A DNA stretch of 64,000 nucleotides. It comes from Gonatopus flavifemur. Taxonomy: Eukaryota; Arthropoda; Insecta; Hymenoptera; Dryinidae. Location: NCBI GenBank assembly GCA_018340375.1, contig JAFFJZ010000002.1, positions 21,222,001-21,286,000 of the forward strand. The letters run 5' to 3'. Both the position numbers and the translations under genes were made by a program. The notes beneath the pieces are model-generated. The model was not told the origin of the DNA, made no database searches, and saw nothing but the letters and a program-made list of their open reading frames with translations. Each line of letters starts with the position of its first letter. Within the stretch, counting starts at the first letter, position 1. This document shows positions 49,311 through 62,890 of this stretch, piece by piece.

Positions 49311-49502
49311 CTTGAAACTTGGTGCTGTAGAAGAATGCTCAGGATAAAATGGGTAGACAAAATGAAAAATCAAGAGGTACTTGAAAGAATAGATGAAAGA
49401 CGCAGTTTATTGAAGCTAAACAATAAGATGAGGAGTGACTGGGTGAATTGGAAGTTACAATACGAGGATCTATCAACGATGACTCTAAAAGGCAGTTTAT
49501 GA
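49311..49502 (+). mobile_element. LINE (non-LTR retrotransposon) ORF2 C-terminal fragment, decayed
   Basis: In the frame of 49329 the translation reads LETWCCRRMLRIKWVDK, then NQEVLERI and ERRSLL, ending at a TGA at 49500. This matches the segment just after the RT in many insect LINE ORF2 proteins (W-x-RRMLRI-x-W-x-D-x-x-x-N-x-EVL-x-RI). The following GHVLRH-like region is not preserved. A second frame just upstream (KSLNQDLRLLKL, 49270-49320) may be the preceding part after a frameshift. About 60 codons remain; it is a dead copy. Confidence 0.65.
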
Positions 49503-49519
49503 AAGAAAAATTGCCATAA

Positions 49520-52500
49520 CAGATTGAGAGACAAAATTTCTTAGAGAAATCGAATGACTTTGTTGAATAAAATTTTGAATAAACGCCCCAAACATACGTT
49601 TTCAAAGTATTAAAACCAAATCCAGGTGTTTTTGACATTACTTTTGAAGAAAGTGATCATACTAGAAAACGTAGTACTAATTAAGTGACATAAATTTAAC
49701 TTTCAACAATGATGTTTAATGCAAACAACTGTCCATGTCTGATTTTTCAACGATCGAATTTGATAGATTCAATGAGCAACATTGAAACATCATAAATTTG
49801 GACCATAAGTCAATATCATGTTGTCTCTTGAATAACAAATTCACAATCTCTGGCCTGTATTTGGTAAATTTAGTTGAAGTTTGTTCATAAAAATCTGGCA
49901 AATGAATCGACTATGAATTATCAAGATATGCATAAAATGTGAATTCACGCAATACATAACTCTTAACAAATAATACATGTCTTTTTCTAAATTCTCTTAT
50001 TATTTTTGTCTAAAAGTGATGTTCTTCTTTTTTTCCAGGTAAGCGTTGTTCCTCCAAAATATGGTACAGTACTCTCACATCATCAGTATCGTTCTGTTCG
50101 CTATTTTTAAATCCGATGTTCCATACATCCAAACAGATTTACATCGTTTAAAAGAAACTCACTTCTCTTCTCTCCCAATATCTCGTTAAATTTCACATTC
50201 CCGCGTGTAAGAACGATTGGATAAATCGTTTCTATTTACAAGACTACAGAATTGAAATATCGACAACATTTTCCATTAGCTGAAACTCATTAACCGTAGA
50301 GCCAGACATGAATTCAGATCACGTTCTTGAAGGAGGTATAAGATGAAGGTACACTCCTATCAATCGTAGAAATTCTCATTTTTCTCGGTATTTCAGAAAT
50401 ATTGGTATCAGGTATATTGATTATTAACGGATTACAAGGAGAAGGAATGTTATTCGTTATATAGGATTTTTGTGAAGCAATGAAACGTATAATATCCACC
50501 ATTCTACCATCCTATCTCATGTTCGCTAATTTTAGCTCCGAATAATGTCTTCGATGATGAAAATTATCCATTTGAAAATCATTGAACATTCATTAATCGG
50601 AAATGTCACTCGAACTGAGGATTCAACATCATCGCACGAAGAAGAATAATATGTGATTGCGATAATCAAGCTCCAGTACGTTTACACTTTAGTCGATTAA
50701 TTGTTCACTACCACACATTGCCTCAACTTTCTTTTCAGTCTTTTTCTCAGTGTAAGCATTACCTTGAGTACCAAGAAGGATATTGCGTGCTCTAATAATC
50801 TTTTTTCATTCACAATACGCACTTCATCGTTTTTCAATTCTCTGTATGCTCGCACGATTCAATTCTAAAACAAAATGGTATTCAGAAATCGTGATGAACT
50901 TGGTTGGAAAATTTGGTAAATAACGTAAAGAAATTTATAAATTTTATACAAATGTTTTTGTCCTCATGCATGTTAAAAAGCATCAAAATACGACTGATGA
51001 TGTGCGTTAAGAATTTCACCTTGCATCACCGAAATGTTAATCTCTCAGCGCATCATCAATATTCACTTTGTCGCGCACATAATTCTCGATACAAAATGAT
51101 TGAAGTCGTAATAACAAAGAAAATTTATTCCGTCGTCTAATAATTCCTTTATCGTAACGAAAATTCGAATGAATTCGAATTCGCCTTGTCATATTCGCAG
51201 TAGCAGGTGATAGCTACTCGAAACACATTTATTATATTTTTCTCCTTATATATTCTGGCAGTTGTCCGTCGAATACAACTTCCTTCCATCTAGAAGTATT
51301 ATTATTCAAAGTTTACGTATATAGAACGAAATACGATCATACCGATGCTATCAATCGCATACATGCTATTGTGAATAATTTTAGCGATGACGTTGATTTT
51401 TTTTTCCAACCGCTATAGTTTCATTTAATAAGAAGTTGACTAGCTCACAGTTCTACGCATGTCATTTAAATTACATTACTTTAAATGAGTATGTTGAACA
51501 GTTATTTAACTACAATTTGTATTATGTATGAGTGCTTCTTATTCTGTTTGTAAATGAATTACCAAAATCGTTACGTATCATTGAATTTGCTGGCAATCAA
51601 TTCTTTCGATCATTGAGGGAACATCGAAGAGTCGAAACAGGGATTTTGTTTGAAGAACGATCAATATTGCAATTTTATTGCCAAAAAACAGATTTGGCAG
51701 TGAAAGGGAGATTATTAAATATCTAAAATAATAACAATTATTCAAATGGGATTCTTGGTTTACAATGAGAAAAAAGACAGAAGGCATATCGTAACAGTTT
51801 CCACGCAAGTTTAATCCTTTCATATTTAGCGGATATCATATACATACACAATACGTACCATAACATATTATCATGACCTTTAAGCGTGTATGTGATGTGT
51901 ATATACATTGCTCATCCACAATCTCAACGCTACTCCCTCACTTAATAATTCCAAATGAACCGGCATCGATTACTCCAACGATTCAATTATAGATTGCAGA
52001 ATCGGATATACAGAATAATTATTAATTTCGGGTTGCTATTTCCATTTGGAATTGAGGATATTTTATTTGTAACGAGAAAAAACGTTACAACATAGTCCTG
52101 AAATTTACTGAATGAAATTTCAATTTTTGAGATGAAAGAAATGGAAGGAACATCAACTAGTTGGTTTGAATTAACCACAAGGTTGTAGCTGCTAGTTATC
52201 TTATCATCAAAAAGACACGAGTCTAATGCTTTCTTCGGTGGTGAATTTTCAGTCGTAAATTACAATATTTTCTAGCACGTTGAAAACACACTTGCATCGT
52301 TCAATTATTTACTCAATCCTTTTTTAAACCACATCTGATCAAATAACAAAAGAATCACATTTCGGAATATACTCCAAGTGACGATGTTTCTTTTTTGGTA
52401 CAATTTAATTATCTCGGTACGAAGATTTGAATAAATCCTTAAAAATTCCTTACTAAATGAACCTTCAAAATGTTCAAAAAATGGATAATAATTCATATTG

Positions 52501-53260
52501 TTGTGATTTTCTTTTAAAACAGAAATTCGTTTATCATTCGACCGTGTCCACTTTTTTTTTAGTGCAATGAACTTTTATGTAATACACAGTGAAATGTTTA
52601 TTGTGTTAATTAAGATTAAACATTGCATTCACGTGATTTCCGATTGAGTCAATCAACTTTAGTTCAAGACGCACTTGTGCCGTACATTGTTTGAACAACA
52701 TTTTTTTCTTAGCTTTCATTCGGAATTCCCTGCAAGTTATAGTCGAATTTATCGTCATCGGTTGAAATTCATTTGTTCGGTATCAATTTATCAATGATTA
52801 TTTGTACGTGTGTACAATATTCATTGATACGCTTGTTCGTAGAATTGTTAATCCGCTCGTTCACGTGTTTCGCTCAATTATGGATTATATTTCTAGCAAA
52901 AAGTGTTCTGGATATTTACCCGGCGTTAGGGAAGTCTTAAGAAATATCTGAAATGTCTTGCGAGCGAGAAACTTCAATATCCGAACAGGGAGTCAAATGA
53001 TTCTCGCCAGGGTTTGTGCTCCATTGAACTGATATACTTATTTATACAAATGCTCGATAGAATTTCAATTCCGTATAGCAGAGAAATGATATCATTTGGC
53101 AATCTCTTGTAAATACAGTTGAAGATAGTATTTTACAGATATTTTATCAATTATGGTATCGTATTTAATGCCTCCTTTTTCATGTTAATGAATATTATGT
53201 GATATTTGAGAGGAATGAGGTAAAAAAAACCTTATTTAAACTGTCAAAGTTACGAATGAG
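49520..53260. other. No supported gene or repeat
   Basis: Short frames only, on both strands, in AT-rich DNA. A splice-acceptor-like ttctttttttccag at 50025-50038 has no convincing coding sequence after it. Nothing else stands out. Confidence 0.45.
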
Positions 53261-53270
53261 AATTATAGAA

Positions 53271-53630
53271 CACTGAGAAGAAAGGTTTAATTGGATATTA
53301 TAGACATCTAAAAAATTCAGTCACTGCGAATAAGAATTTATTTGAACCAAATAAAATTTATTGGTTGCCGGCTAAATTTTTCATTTGCCTTGAATAAATT
53401 ATTGTATTCATATTTCAGACAACTAGACTTTATTACGCTACACTGTTAGAAATTTTATTTCCTGTAACCACTTTTCGGTGTGGATACACGTCCATCAATT
53501 CTGTATTAAAATTTTATTTACGATTTGTGTTGATTCCACTCAGATTTGTCTTCAATTCGGTGTTAATTTTTTCTAATAGTGTAGGACAACTAAATTTTAG
53601 TAGTCACAGCTGAGTACCTTTCTCTCAGTG
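53271..53630. mobile_element. MITE with cactgagaagaaaggt ends, carrying a nested MITE
   Basis: Left cactgagaagaaaggtttaa; right gtacctttctctcagtg. Halves are separated by the insertion at 53441-53581. The host words agacaactagact and gacaactaaatttt flank the insertion. Confidence 0.75.
53441..53581. mobile_element. TA-flanked MITE nested in 53271-53630
   Basis: Left ta-cactgttagaaattttatt; right gtgttaattttttctaatagtg-ta as inverted repeats. It splits the older element. Confidence 0.8.
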
Positions 53631-53638
53631 AAGGATAG

Positions 53639-54356
53639 TACCCAGGCTCGTAATGCCAAGACTGACAATCGCACCATGATCGGCGTCAAGCTTGGCATGT
53701 CAAGCCTGGTTAGCCTGCCATAACTGACTAAGCGTTGATAGAATCTTGGACACCACTGTTAGGACCAAGCATATTTTGTCGTGTTTGATTTAATTTTCGT
53801 CAACCAAGCCTTGACCAATGCTTGGCCCGTCATAGCTAACCAAACCTTGATAGCGTCTTGAACATCAGTGCTAGGACCAAGCATCTTTTGCCGTGTTATT
53901 ATCATCCTAAACATTGACTTAGCTTGATAACATTGTTGGTAATTAGGCTGTACCCGGTGATAACAAGCATTGATAATATCTTGTCTTATTAGCTTGGTAA
54001 CATTGTTTGCCATCAAGCTACACCCGATGATGACTAGCATTGACTCGAACCTGTCACCAAGTTTGGTCAATTACTCAAATGTGAATGTCCAATCAAACTT
54101 GGACGCCAATGAAAAATCGATCCTACTCATTCAGCTCAAATTAGTATTGTTTATCAATAATGGCAACAATATCGATTGCAAGCATGAAACCAATATTGAA
54201 TTTTAATATTGACCCAAGCTTGGATGCCAAGCATTGAACATTGTTATCATCCCAGACATTAATCTAGTGTGGTGCCAATGTTAGGCCCGGTGTTGACTGG
54301 CATTGACTCAAGCTTGGCACCAATCATGGCACGTTTGTCAAAGCATACCTGGGTGG
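53639..54356 (+). mobile_element. Palindrome-rich element (aagcttgg words), copy III
   Basis: Begins acccaggctcgtaatgcc and ends agcatacctgggtggg. Aligns throughout with the reverse complement of 20989-21626. The interior is full of cttggaccaag, gccaagc, caagcttggc and ccaatattg words. It abuts the nested MITE pair at 53271-53630. Confidence 0.8.
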
Positions 54357-54359
54357 GAA

Positions 54360-57300
54360 GAAAGGAAATTGTCCAAGTGACGGTTAAATGTATTGTCGAA
54401 CACATGTTCTGGTGCCATGAGTATTCCAAGCTGATTTTGATTGTATTTCATATCCTAAATACAAAACTAATGTTGAATTCAAAATTGACATTAGTTTTGG
54501 TTGAAGATTTAAAGCAACGGTGATGAATGAAGAATAAACAGCTCTATTTGAATTTCTACTCCAGTATATTGAGTCAAAAAACCACGTAAAAACATATATC
54601 ATTCTCATTAAAACAACAGTCAGTATCCGAAATAATAAGATGAAAAAACAAAGAACAGTCGATCGACACTCTACAATTACCTTCCTTGTGAAATCCTTGA
54701 ATTAACCTTCTTTGTACAGTCTTGGCAAATTCTAGCGAAGATTAATCTGCTATCATATGAGCACAACGCAATAAAATCTATCACTACAAAAAATTGGCTT
54801 AAATTTGTTTGCGTTTCTCTTTAGAACATTACTGAAAGTCAACTTTTTTCCATTGTGTCGATATTCGTTTTTGAGTTCATTTTCAATTTATAAAATACCT
54901 CTTTCGGCTGCATTCTTGCAGTAAACTTGGATTCAAAATGGGATGAAATCTTCCCAGAAAAATGTTTTATTCGAATATAAAACTACTGGACAATTTCATT
55001 GCATCTAATGAAATTTCACTCGATTCAAGCAAATTTGATTTGAAATGAATAAAAATTGATCCGGATGAGATGATAAATTGTTTATTCGATCCAACTGAAA
55101 CTCCATTAGGTTCATATTCAAATAGGACTTGGGTCGATTCAAACAAAGTTTAGTCAATCCAAATAAATCCAAACATAAAATTCTCTCGGGATATGAATAA
55201 AGAACGCAGCATCTCAAAAGGACACTACGAAGAAACGGGTTTCATATTTTCAATCAATACGATCAATAAAGTTGAGATCAGCTATAAAATCTTGAACACG
55301 AAAAAACAATTTTTCTCTCGTAGATCTGTGTAATTCGTTTCCTGCAAAGAATATCTCAATTTTTGTTGAAATAACACGAAGAAAGTATCAATCAACGAAT
55401 GACATTTCCTCAGCAGGGAATTTGATTGATATTTTTGTTTTTGTACTGATTATCGATGAAAGTATTCGTGTCGCTTGGGTTGATTTACGCGTGTGTATAC
55501 ACTTATACATGACACCTCCAATGATACCAACTTTGTCCTATTGATCGTTTGAAAGGCTCTGGAGAAAGTTAGATAACGCGAACACTTTATTACCATGACT
55601 TTGTCAATCAAGGTTGCATTTTTCCTTATCTTCGACAGTACAACACAAGAAAGAAAATTCTAAATCGTATTTATATATATAACCCAACACAAGTGTTTTA
55701 ATCGTCGCAATTAATCGGTTGAAGTTTTTCACTCCATCTGTTTCAACATTTTATTTGATTTGATTGCTTCGTGAACAATAATACAATGTTCTGAGAAAGA
55801 CTTTGATGATAAATCGTGGACTCTTATCGTTCAATCGTCAAAGTAATACGATACAACAATCTAGCAGTCAAAACAATAAATATCACAATAAATGACATAA
55901 TATGTTGTTTATTAAAAAGAAAAATGATGTAACAGTCGATGATTTCAAAGTATTTTTAGTAGTCTTGTTCGGCAGATATCAAAAAAGATGGATTTCCGAT
56001 CAAGATTTGTCGGGGTTGTTTTTTCTATCGGACAGAATATCATATTATCAAACAAAATCGTTACCGTTTCGTGTAATTGTGTGATAAATAAGATTCATTG
56101 CTTGATTTGCCAATCAATTTATTTGATTGAAAAGTGTTATCAAAAGTTTATATAGATATATTGAAATCTGCGATTGATTTTAATATGTATCGTTGAACAT
56201 TTTATTCCCAAACAATGGAATATCATCCTACTGCAATCAATATTCTGTCACTCTTTGTGCGTTTGAGAAAATCTATTACATATTTTAGTCGATTCAATGT
56301 AGTGATTTGTTTGAATGTTTCTGAATTTATAAATAAATCCTAGCTACAATACTGAAATTTTTCATATTAAATCAATTGTTGCATAATTAGAATCCTCACA
56401 AAATGTGAATCGAAAGAAGCAACATTTCTGAAATAATTTCATATTGAAATTCAATTTAATTCGAATGGATGTATTAAATGGAATTGTTCATAGTCAGTGA
56501 TAAAAACGAATTTGAGTGAAGTTTTATGCTTGCGGTGCTCATTTTTTCAATGAAACAATATAATTCTGGAAAATATTATTTCTCAATGATAATGTGAATC
56601 TAGAAAACCAAGAGATATATAATTATTCATATCGAATCCCATTAAAGTGGAATTATTATTGGAATATGAAGTGGTTTATTGATGGAAAGATTCGTGTATC
56701 ATCCTGAAGGGTTGCTATACTAACCACCAACCCGATATCAACCCTTGACCTAATTTTATACCCATGGAACAAGGTCGTCACAGGGTTGAAGTGGGGGATG
56801 TTGAATGTAATACGTTTCTTATACTGTTAATGGCTCAATATCATTCACTAAAGGATAAATGTAATTTGCGAAAGATTGTCAGGAGAGTTCTGGAACTGTG
56901 GAAGTCTATATAAAACTCCATAACCGGATCTCAAATTGGTCAACATGTTCCAATCAATAATGTAATGGAAGTGATGAGAACTGTGTGAAGTATATTTTTG
57001 TGGAATTTTATAAAATATAATTGTATTGAAAAGTGGAATAATTTTTCTTAGAAAATACATAAATTATATGAAATAATGTTTGAACCAGTATTGCCAGGAG
57101 GATCAGAAATCCACCAAAATTAGGCAATTCTTTCGGACTACTGATTACAACGATCAGTCAAATGAGAACAAATTATTCGGAATGGTAACCCTGAATTCGA
57201 TAATAGATTCCATAATCCATACAGGAAACCAAGCAATGTTCCCATGTGTATTTCAATGCACGCACAAAATTTTTTAAAGCTTTCTATCAGATGTTATGAA

Positions 57301-57420
57301 AAACTCAGAAATTAGGAAGGAAAAATCAATCAAATAATAGAATAATAGAAGAAAAAGAGGACTCCCATCCTTTGAACTAGTTTCCAATGCAAGGAAACAT
57401 CCATGTTTGATATTGCAATT
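54360..57420. other. No supported gene or repeat
   Basis: AT-rich sequence with short chance frames only. No clear inverted repeats were noticed. Confidence 0.45.
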
Positions 57421-57424
57421 AGTA

Positions 57425-57589
57425 CACAGTAGAAAATTGTGTATTTTCAACACACGTGCATGTCCCAAACGGCCCACTCAAAATTTGTGTTAAATTTACA
57501 TTGAAAATCTGTTAATCTGACACTTGTCTGTGTTGGTTTCCAACACGAATTTTGAGTGTACCGTTTCTAACACAAAATTTGTTACTGTG
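57425..57589. mobile_element. TA-flanked MITE with cacagtagaaaattgtg ends
   Basis: Left ta-cacagtagaaaattgtgt; right acaaaatttgttactgtg-ta. Inner words aacacacgtgcat, ctcaaaatttgtgtt and aacacgaattttgagtg pair. Confidence 0.78.
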
Positions 57590-57720
57590 TATGGATCGAT
57601 ATGAACGAATAATTCGCCATTGACGAGTAACATTGAAACACTATAAGTCCTGACCACATGTAAAAATCATCTCGCCATATTACTAGGCCAATAATTAATT
57701 TCATACGTGGCTAATCATTC

Positions 57721-57780
57721 AATGCCATCACTGGAGTCACGTCATCATCCAATGCCATCACTGGAGTCACGTCATCATCC
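57721..57780 (+). repeat. Perfect tandem duplication of 30 bp
   Basis: The segment aatgccatcactggagtc followed by acgtcatcatcc occurs twice back to back without a mismatch. The unit contains the CRE-like word acgtca. No third copy. Confidence 0.98.
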
Positions 57781-60065
57781 AATAGTTAACCCTTGATGAA
57801 CAATCATTCATGGGCGCCATTAACATGCAACATAAGGGCGTATGTAAAACAAAATCATCATTTTACTTTTTCACTTATCTGTATCCTAATAAACTTCCTT
57901 CTTGTGAATAAATGACCAACGAGATAATGATTTGTTTTTTTATATCCGCCCATTTGTTTCAGAAGGACAGTATAGGCCAGTAATGTATCGTTATTAGGCT
58001 GATTGATAAACCCTGTGTATATGTTATTACAACATATCAACGTCTGAATCACACATATTTTAACATTACTCACAGATGACTGATATTTAAACTATGCGTG
58101 ATCTTTGCACGTTCAAAAATATGCAATTATGAATTTTCAAAATACATACATTGTTTTTATATTCCAGGAAATTGTTATTTTTTTTTCTTTGTTAATAAGT
58201 TTCACAAGCTTTTTCTGTGATGTCACTTGATATTTTTCTCCAAAGAATGTAACAAAAGTGCACACTTGTGGAACATCCAACTTCAATTCTTCCCTTTGTT
58301 GAAGAAAATTTCTATCGTATATTAAATCATATTTGACGAGGAACAAAGAACTGGCAATGTTCCATATCAAAATACAGTGAATTAAAATGATCATTTTTCA
58401 TATTCTCGTGAAGCACAATTTGAATTCGAAGATAAATGTAATTTATTCACTCGATTATTATGTAATCAAAGTTTTAGAGACCTAGAAGCGAATACTGTTA
58501 AAAAGTCAATCATACCGAGAGAAATAATAGAAGTTGATTTTTAATAATAATCACGCATAATCCGTACATAAACTATGCATCATTCTTCCACCTAGAAGTA
58601 AAAAATCCATTCTCCATGTCTGTATTGATCTGGATGAGATTAAGGTGAATGACTATATCCTGGTAAGTGGATATAATGTCGTCTGAGTGTGGTATGAAAT
58701 TGAATGAATCAAGCCATGGGGAATAAATTATGCATATTTTCCGATGCAGAACAGTGATAAAACTGTTTTGTTTCGACCACTAGAATATTTTAATTGATTC
58801 CGATTAATCCCTAATCAATGTTCAGAATTTCTAATTGGTATTAATCGATTCCAATTAGAATTCTGCACGTTTAATCAGAATGAATGAGATTTTTTATCCA
58901 GGGGGAATATACAGAGAATGATCACAGTTGTTGCCTTAATTCAATTTTATCACAACCTATTCGAGAATTCCAATCCTTATCTATGGATTCATTTTGAGTT
59001 GAATGTTAGAATGGTTCTTGAAATAGTTTTGAACAAAAATATAGGATTTTTAATCATATTTTATTGAAATTTGATACATTGCACTTATTTTGAGTTTCAT
59101 TACATTTCATCATATTAAAAGATGTTGGTACAACACATTAATTGTTGTTGAAATGAATACACACCATACAATTCAAGTACCATGAGATCAAAAACCATTT
59201 TATGAATGTTTGCAGTCATCGTAATTTAATCTCAAACATATCGCTTTCTCAGTACATGGAATAAATTACCTGATGGGAATATTGCATGCTGGATTCGACG
59301 TCGCTACAATTTTGGTATCAGTAGTTGGAAGCATTGTTGACAATTCAAAGAGTCCTCGTCTTCGAAACAACACTGAGAAAACAATTCCATTCGGCAATCG
59401 TTACCAAATCTCATAGATATGGCAAAATGAATAACTATTTAATTTGTGAGCACATCTGAACCCAGTGGATCAGTTGAATCAACGAAATAAATGGATCCAT
59501 ATGCGCTTTCAAGTCGAATAAGCTTCAACTGATCTTTTTGTTTCGTGAACCTTCGGTTATAGTTACCAAACTTGGTATTATTATTACTAAATTTTGGTAA
59601 TAGTTATCAAATTTTGATAATGATGAACGAATCCATGTTTGACCAAACTAAATCAGAGAATAAAGATTGGTAAATAAACTAGATTCTTTTTTCAATGAAT
59701 GAATGGGGTTCACTTCGTTTGCATTTCTACGATTCAGACGGGGTCGCATCTGTGTAATTCGAACAGAGCTCTCTTCGCTCGCATTTCATGATAATTTGCG
59801 TTTTGCTTCAAAAAGAAGTATCGAAGCAATTGGATATCCCCTTTAAAAAAAGAACTCAATTGTTTGATGAATCAAATGCATGCATACTCATGTTTATAAA
59901 TGATTTTTTATTTCAATGAAAATCTCAATGCTGCAACATAGTAATCATTTGATCTCATTGTACTCTTATGTGATATATATTCAATTAGATATATTTTAGA
60001 AAATATTAGAAAATATTTTTCACTTTTTCAAAGTAAAAGATGTTTATAAATATCAACACGGTTGA
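57781..60065. other. No supported gene; weak fold-back at 58795-58905
   Basis: The stretch 58795-58905 repeats gattccgattaatcc, attggtattaatcgattcc and ttaatcagaatgaatgag and ends in tttatccaggggg, resembling a decayed ctggttaaaag-type element. Nothing else stands out. Confidence 0.4.
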
Positions 60066-60070
60066 TTCTA

Positions 60071-60213
60071 CACTGAGAGAAGAGTTTGTTTGTGACAAAG
60101 GAGGCTTATGGATTGCAAACAAACCATCATTTGGGTCAAATCAGATTTTTTAAGATAGTTAACAAACATTATTTGATTGAAATGCATTTGGAATAAAATC
60201 TTCTTTTTCAGTG
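60071..60213 (+). mobile_element. TA-flanked MITE with cactgagagaaga ends
   Basis: Left ta-cactgagagaagagtttg; right aaaatcttctttttcagtg-ta. The interior gacaaaggaggctta and caaaccatcatttgggt is the reverse complement of the element at 4672-4807. Confidence 0.82.
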
Positions 60214-60668
60214 TACGGTACCGCGCGTCTGAATTTCTAATATTTCTAGTAAGAAGAAAACTATAGTAATCGCGTTTAACTTCATATTGAAAGAAATATT
60301 AACACACGAAAAGAAAACTTTTAATTGTGTCAGTTGAATTTCCGCTCTAGCTTGCATCTCAATATTTTCACACTTACAGGACAGCCATTTAGTAACACTT
60401 GGTAAAATTTTATCGATGGAGCTAAAAATTTAGTATTTAGCTGCATGCAGCAGCGTAAAAATAGCTAGCCTTCTCATAGCTAATCCATTTTCTGTGTAGT
60501 TTTCTATCAATATCATGTGCATAAGGGCTAGACACGCTAATCATTCTTAATGACTTTTGAAGAAGCCAAGGAAAAGACTCTAACCAGGGGAGACATTTGT
60601 TGTGCAAGGTGAATGGAGGAAACGTGAAATACATCCATCCAGATTTTGACAATTTTAATAATGAACTG

Positions 60669-60918
60669 CACGCAGAGAAAAGTTATCTGAAAAAAATTAC
60701 AGTAAAGTAGGGACAAAATCAAATTGTAGGGTTATGTACCATGTTCGATTATTCAAATTACTATACTTTCTATGAATAAATAATAGAATTACCCCACTCT
60801 TCACTAGAAAATATAGTAATTTTGATGAAAAAATATATTACATAACCCCGCAATGTGATTTTGTCCCTACTTTACTAGGTAGAGTGTAGTAATTGTTCAG
60901 GTAACTGTTCTCTGCGTG
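60669..60918. mobile_element. MITE with cacgcagagaa ends
   Basis: Left cacgcagagaaaagttatc; right taactgttctctgcgtg. The inner arms aaagtagggacaaaatca and tgattttgtccctacttt match exactly, then gggttatgta and tacataaccc. Confidence 0.85.
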
Positions 60919-61056
60919 TGAATTCAGATGCAATGATATGAATCGAAATCGAATTAGATCGGATAAATGGTTTAATTCGCCGTATTCAAAAGAGGCCTTG
61001 ACTCTCGGAGGAAACTACTTCGTCATACTCGGAGGAAAATACAGGTCGAAAATATA

Positions 61057-61239
61057 CACTCACAGAAAGGATTTCTTGAAATGAGAAAATTCTATAATAC
61101 TTGAATCAAGAAAATTTCTTTTGAAATCAAAAAGAACTTTTCTTGATTCAAATAAAATTTTCTAAGCCCAAGAAAAAAATGAGTTTTGTCCCAGCGACAA
61201 GAAAAATTTTTTCATTTCAAGAAATCCTTTCTGTGAGTG
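61057..61239. mobile_element. TA-flanked MITE with ~28-bp matching ends (cactcacagaaagg)
   Basis: Left ta-cactcacagaaaggatttc; right gaaatcctttctgtgagtg-ta; the arms continue through ttgaaatga. TA target duplication is clear. The interior repeats cttgattcaa-like words. Confidence 0.88.
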
Positions 61240-62250
61240 TAATAATATTTTCTTATAAAAATCTGAGAATTCTCCTTTCAACTTTTTAATAAACCAGAAA
61301 CGGTAAGGTTTGGAAAATTCATTCTTTCCATAAAAATACGGAAGATTATGAGTACTGTACAACAAATGGTGAATGACATTGAAATTTGAAACGTTGAACG
61401 TTGAGTTTCAATATTTTAAGTTTCAACCGTTTTCTTCATTTTTTCGATTTTCATAGGAATTCATTGCATAGTTGATAAAATATAGCTCGTGAAATCAAAG
61501 GCCAAACCAAGGTATAGACAATTTCTGAATTCAAATTTGATTTTCAGGAATTCTAGAAATATTGTGTATTCGAAATGTAATGCCCCTTGCAGAGAATGGT
61601 TTTGAATTGAAAAATTTATTCATCCCCACCAAATTATTAAACATTGAGTCTTTTTTTGTTAATTGTCATTCATAAACTCAATACCGTGGCATTATCTAGA
61701 TTTTTCGGGACAAACTACGCAAAAAAGCGTGCATTTATTCAAAATATTCCTCCACACATTAAGGAAAGAACTAGTTGAAATAACTATTCAACGCATATAG
61801 ACCAATTTTTTTCGTTAGAATAACAAATTCCTCCGTCAATTTAACCAATTTTGAATGATTGTTTTTTAAAATTAGTCAAATCATTGAACAAAACTAGCTC
61901 ACAAGTTGAATAGTTATTTCAATTACTTGTTTTCCCGTGTATCCTGTTCCTAGTGAAAATATCACAAATTTTTCTTCATAACCACACTAGAACACTGAAG
62001 GGAAAAAAATAATTGACCAAACTAAAGCTGGCTCAGCCGCTTACTTTCAACCACACGAAGAAAAATGGAATTCGAAAATTTAATAATTTTAATAAAAATC
62101 TCCAAATTTTTCTTAGTTTTTCAACAGACTAGGAACGATAAGCGTTAGAATATTGATTTTTATTTAAGAAAATATTAAAAGTTATGTATATGAAGTGAAA
62201 AGTAACAAACACGATTAAAATTCAAAATTCTAACCAACCAAACTTCACTA

Positions 62251-62607
62251 CACCGTAAAAAATGAAACGAGCGTCACAAATTCCGTTTGTATCATGACAG
62301 ACGAAATTTTTGTAATATTACCACGCTAAGTATAGTGGAGTTACAGTTTCAATGGTGTGGAATTATACTATGTTGGTGAAAATTGGACAAAATTTGTGCA
62401 TATGATTTCCAAATTGTATTTATTCTATGTTCACCGTAGAAATTTTTACAACTTTTGGGCTTAAATAATAAAGTTATCCACGCTGAGCGTGATGGAATCA
62501 CAGAGAGTGGTAAAATCACAGTTTTGCTATAACAGTCCCACGCTGAACGTAGGTAATTTTTGTTCCTACGCTCAGTGTGGTAATATTCCAAAAGTTTTTT
62601 TACAGTG
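62251..62607. mobile_element. TA-flanked MITE with caccgtaaaaaatg ends
   Basis: Left ta-caccgtaaaaaatgaaacg; right ccaaaagtttttttacagtg-ta. The interior repeats cacgctgagcgtg-like palindromes (ttatccacgctgagcgtgat; cctacgctcagtgtgg). Confidence 0.75.
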
Positions 62608-62714
62608 TATGTGTTGTATAAAATTTAACTTTCAGAGTATTAAATTTCAATCGCACCTGCTACATTTTGGACAATATTCATAATCTTCCATATTTTTTTG
62701 TATACCTGATCACA

Positions 62715-62890
62715 GTGGGTAAAAATTCCTGGTAAATTTATCACGTTTTTCGGTTGGAAATCCGAAAAATCGGTGTATTTACCACATTTTTTGATAAAAT
62801 TACCAGAAAGTCGGTATATTTACCATATTTTTTTGGTATAATTACCAAACTGTCGGTAATCTTCCCAAGTTTTTCTTCAGGTTAAGGGGT
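62715..62890. repeat. ggtaaatttatc-type repeat, relative of 23946-25082
   Basis: Contains tcctggtaaatttatcacg, gtgtatttaccacattttt and ggtataattaccaaac. The accumulation of ggtaa and ttacc words matches the outer element at 23946; the ends are unclear. Confidence 0.4.

Noticed and set aside
49339..49638. 99-codon minus-strand open frame
   Set aside because: It is antisense to the LINE fragment at 49311-49502, whose plus-strand reading has family motifs.
50025..50110. Splice-acceptor-like pyrimidine tract followed by a short frame
   Set aside because: No recognisable coding sequence or donor follows; a match of this kind is expected by chance.
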